This document shows positions 61,861 to 64,000 of a DNA stretch of 64,000 bases, one piece after another. The notes below the pieces were generated by a model. That model had not been told where the DNA came from. It made no database searches and was given only the letters and a program-made list of their open reading frames with translations. The first letter of the stretch is position 1, and each line of letters starts with the position of its first letter. A program made the translations under genes and the position numbers. Source of the DNA: Nesterenkonia sp. E16_10 (GTDB lineage: Bacteria; Actinomycetota; Actinomycetes; Actinomycetales; Micrococcaceae); the NCBI RefSeq assembly GCF_017347085.1, contig NZ_JADPSA010000042.1, forward strand, positions 1-64,000, read 5' to 3'.

Positions 61861-61906
61861 GTGATGGGGTATATGGTCAGCCTGACGGCACTGTATGCCC
61901 CATCAC
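61861..61906. repeat. Nested inverted repeats upstream of lldD
   Basis: Arms 61861-61873 and 61894-61906 pair over 13 positions with one G-T. The loop contains a second palindrome GTCAGCCTGAC (61876-61886). Lies 44 bases before the lldD start and 14 after abfA; could be terminator or operator. Confidence 0.55.
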
Positions 61907-61949
61907 GTACCGTCCACGGTTCTCGAAGCGACCGGTCTAGGAGCAACCC

Positions 61950-63185
61950 ATGGTTCAGCGTCAACTGCCCAAGCCGCGCGACATCGCGCCGCTGATGAAG
62001 TTCAAGAAGTTCGACTTCAACGCCTCCCGCCGCAGGCTGGCCGCGGCGCTGACCATCGAGGACCTGCATAAGATCGCCAAGCGGCGCACCCCCAAGGCCG
62101 CGTTCGACTACACCGACGGCGCCGCGGAGGGTGAGTTCTCGCTGACCCGGGCCCGGGAGGCGTTCCAGGACATCGAGTTCAACCCCTCGATCCTGCGCGA
62201 CGTCTCGGAGGTCGACACCTCGTGTGAGATCTTCGGCGGACGCTCCGCGCTGCCCTTCGGGATCGCCCCGACCGGGTTCACCCGGCTGATGCAGACCGAG
62301 GGAGAGATCGCCGGGGCCACCGCGGCCGGGGCCGCCGGGATCCCGTTCACGCTCTCCACGCTGGGGACCACCAGCATCGAGGCGGTCAAGGAGGCGAATC
62401 CGGCCGGACGCAACTGGTTCCAGCTCTATGTGATGAAGGACCGCGAGATCTCCTATGACCTCACCGAGCGGGCCGGCAAGGCAGGGTTCGACACGTTGTT
62501 CTTCACCGTGGACACCCCGGTGGCCGGGGCCCGGCTGCGGGATAAGCGCAACGGGTTCTCGATCCCGCCGCAGCTGAGCCTGGGCACCGTTCTCAACGCG
62601 ATCCCGCGGCCCTGGTGGTGGTATGACTTCCTGACCACCCCGCCGCTGGAGTTCGCCTCACTGACCTCCACCGGAGGCACGGTGGGGGAGATGCTGGACA
62701 AGGCGATGGATCCCTCGATCAGCTTCGAGGACCTGAAGATCATCCGGGGACTGTTCCCCGGGAAGCTGGTGGTCAAGGGGGTGCAGAACGTCGAGGACGC
62801 GAAGAAGCTCGCCAGCCTCGGAGTGGACGGGATCGTGCTCTCCAACCACGGCGGCCGGCAGCTGGACCGCGCGCCGGTGCCGTTCCACCTGCTGCCCGAG
62901 GTGGTCCGTGAGGTCGGGGAGGACCTCGAGGTCACCATCGACACCGGGATCATGAACGGAGCCGACATCGTGGCCTCGATCGCGCTGGGCGCGAAGTTCA
63001 CCCTGATCGGGCGGGCGTATCTCTATGGGCTCATGGCCGGCGGCCGGGCCGGGGTGGATCGGACGATCGAGATCCTGGCCGATCAGGTGGAGCGCACGAT
63101 GAAGCTGCTGGAGGTCCCGAACCTCGCAGAGCTGACACCTAAGCACGTGACCCAGCTGGAACGCCTGGTCCCCCGCGCCCGCTGA
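61950..63185 (+). CDS. FMN-dependent alpha-hydroxy-acid dehydrogenase (LldD-type)
   Basis: 411 aa. Catalytic His300 in [11 protein letters not shown]-terminal [42 protein letters not shown], and [22 protein letters not shown]. These match quinone-linked L-lactate dehydrogenase, though lactate 2-monooxygenase-like and glycolate-type relatives share them. A short basic lead of about 30 residues may hold it to the membrane. ATG after TAGGAG. Confidence 0.88.
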   Translation: MVQRQLPKPRDIAPLMKFKKFDFNASRRRLAAALTIEDLHKIAKRRTPKAAFDYTDGAAEGEFSLTRAREAFQDIEFNPSILRDVSEVDTSCEIFGGRSALPFGIAPTGFTRLMQTEGEIAGATAAGAAGIPFTLSTLGTTSIEAVKEANPAGRNWFQLYVMKDREISYDLTERAGKAGFDTLFFTVDTPVAGARLRDKRNGFSIPPQLSLGTVLNAIPRPWWWYDFLTTPPLEFASLTSTGGTVGEMLDKAMDPSISFEDLKIIRGLFPGKLVVKGVQNVEDAKKLASLGVDGIVLSNHGGRQLDRAPVPFHLLPEVVREVGEDLEVTIDTGIMNGADIVASIALGAKFTLIGRAYLYGLMAGGRAGVDRTIEILADQVERTMKLLEVPNLAELTPKHVTQLERLVPRAR

Positions 63186-63195
63186 CCTCCGTTTA

Positions 63196-63253
63196 CCTGG
63201 GTGGTTGAGTAATCCGGCGGTGACGTTCCGACCGGATTACTCAACCACCCAGG
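63196..63253. repeat. Perfect 22-bp inverted repeat between convergent genes
   Basis: 63196-63217 and 63232-63253 are exact reverse complements with a 14-base loop. The arms include GGTGGTTGAGTA, a string also common in interspersed repeats of actinobacterial genomes. Position fits a bidirectional terminator. Confidence 0.75.
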
Positions 63254-63266
63254 AAGGCGGGGCGGC

Positions 63267-64000
63267 TCAGCGCTTGGACGCGCGGTAGCCCGCGTTCCGG
63301 GCGCCGGCCGTGGTGGCGAAGCACTCTTCGGGCTTGGTCGCCTTGTAGTACGCCCCGTTGGGCACGTGGTAGATCCCGGAGTTGGCGTTGCCCTTGACCG
63401 GGTAGCCCTTCGGGCAGTTGAAGGTCGAGGACGTGATCTTCACGCTGGTCGGCTTCTTCACCGGGGCCGGCGACTTCACCGCAGCGGTCGATGCCGAGCT
63501 GCGGGTCAGCGTGGTGTGTCCGGACTTCTTGCCGGTCACCACCACCGAGATCCGCTTGCCCTTATGGGCGTTGGCGACCTTATAGGTCCGGCTGGTCGCG
63601 CCCTTGATCGAGGTGCCGTTGGCGCGCCACTGGTAGGAGAACGATGTCGAGGATGTCCAGGTCCCGACGCTGGCCGAGAGGGTCTTCCCGGTCGTCGCCG
63701 AGCCGGTGATCTTCGGGGTGGAGGACCGCGCCACCTTCAGCGTGGCCGCCGAGGTCTTCGAGGCGGTGGCGTAGCCGGAGCGTTTCCCCGTCACCTGCAC
63801 GGTGATCCGCTTGCCCTGCTGTGCGGTGCTCGGGGTGAAGGTGCTGCGCGTGGCGCCGCTGATCGCCTTTCCGTCGGCGGACCACCGGTAGCTGCGAGCG
63901 GTCCCGCTGGTCCAGGTGCCCGGCTTCGCGGTGAGCTTCGCGCCCACGGCGGCGGCGCCGGAGATCGTCGGGGTGGGAGCGCGCAGGGTCTTCAGTGCGG
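63267..64000 (-). CDS. Surface/secreted protein with Ig-like repeats and Sunset domain (partial)
   Basis: C-terminal part only; the start lies beyond the window. At least two ~85-residue Ig-like repeats, each with G-x-L-x-A-x-x-G-T-W and a K-R-I-x-V-x-V-T-G-K-x-S-G ending, then a Pro/Lys linker and a C-terminal Sunset domain (CPKGYPVKGNANSGIYHVP ... KPEECFATTAGARNAGYR) with two cysteines. Proteins of this design are usually exported and often carry a catalytic N-terminal domain. The ATG at 63947 is internal to a repeat, so not the true start. Confidence 0.8.
   Translation of the reverse strand, partial: ALKTLRAPTPTISGAAAVGAKLTAKPGTWTSGTARSYRWSADGKAISGATRSTFTPSTAQQGKRITVQVTGKRSGYATASKTSAATLKVARSSTPKITGSATTGKTLSASVGTWTSSTSFSYQWRANGTSIKGATSRTYKVANAHKGKRISVVVTGKKSGHTTLTRSSASTAAVKSPAPVKKPTSVKITSSTFNCPKGYPVKGNANSGIYHVPNGAYYKATKPEECFATTAGARNAGYRASKR

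Noticed and set aside
60279-62069. 596-codon open frame opposite abfA
   Set aside because: Shadow of the GH51 gene, whose catalytic motifs are on the plus strand.
1-64000. tRNA genes, rRNA, CRISPR arrays, insertion sequences, prophage
   Set aside because: None recognised on reading both strands; intergenic gaps are short except 22618-23312, and none shows a cloverleaf, repeat-spacer pattern or transposase.

Overview
The window comes from a high-GC actinobacterium. Gene content, gene order, leaderless promoters and GTG/TTG starts fit the Micrococcaceae (Arthrobacter/Nesterenkonia-like), but the genus is inferred only. The left third is the conserved origin-proximal block: trxA-trxB-(pseudokinase-like membrane protein)-murJ-NUDIX divergent from pcnA, then ino1, rpsF-ssb-rpsR-rplI and dnaB. 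In relatives trxA lies next to parB/parA and dnaA, so the usual oriC should lie to the left of base 1.

Layout. 0-9 kb: thioredoxin pair under a SigR/SigH-type promoter, a cell-wall export pair (MurJ plus separate pseudokinase-like partner), NUDIX, CCA-adding enzyme, GT87-type membrane glycosyltransferase. 9-18 kb: inositol-phosphate synthase, K+ channel, DUF418 protein with a parS-like site in its 3' end, an ABC exporter with its two-component system, M18 aminopeptidase. 18-27 kb: ribosomal/SSB operon, luciferase-like monooxygenase, glutaminase, a ~300 bp DnaA-box cluster without a gene, an alpha/beta hydrolase, and an HxxxD acyltransferase whose stop overlaps the dnaB start. 27-35 kb: mixed housekeeping and accessory genes (SDR, pcp, galK, Ohr, pirin, two DUF202 proteins, SurA_N-like lipoprotein). 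35-63 kb: a carbohydrate-catabolism island. 63 kb to the end: a secreted protein with Ig-like repeats and a Sunset domain, cut by the window edge.

The island works as a unit. Arabino-oligosaccharides are probably imported by a CUT1 transporter (56979-60189) and cut inside the cell by a GH51 arabinofuranosidase. L-arabinose is imported by a CUT2 transporter (45513-49571) and converted by araA, araB and araD to xylulose 5-phosphate. Two LacI regulators and several palindromic operators accompany these genes. Two further sets, Gfo/Idh-DUF993-isomerase-glycerate kinase and Gfo/Idh-ThuA-Gfo/Idh, look like oxidoreductive (keto-sugar type) routes with unknown substrates. Between them sits an unusual single protein joining an SMP-30 lactonase to an alditol oxidase (49729-51954).

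The items I consider most worth following are the SMP-30/AldO fusion, the DnaA-box cluster away from dnaA, the acyltransferase coupled to dnaB, the DUF993 operon, and a palindrome shared by the luciferase-like monooxygenase and the pirin gene. No tRNA, rRNA, CRISPR array, insertion sequence or prophage was recognised.
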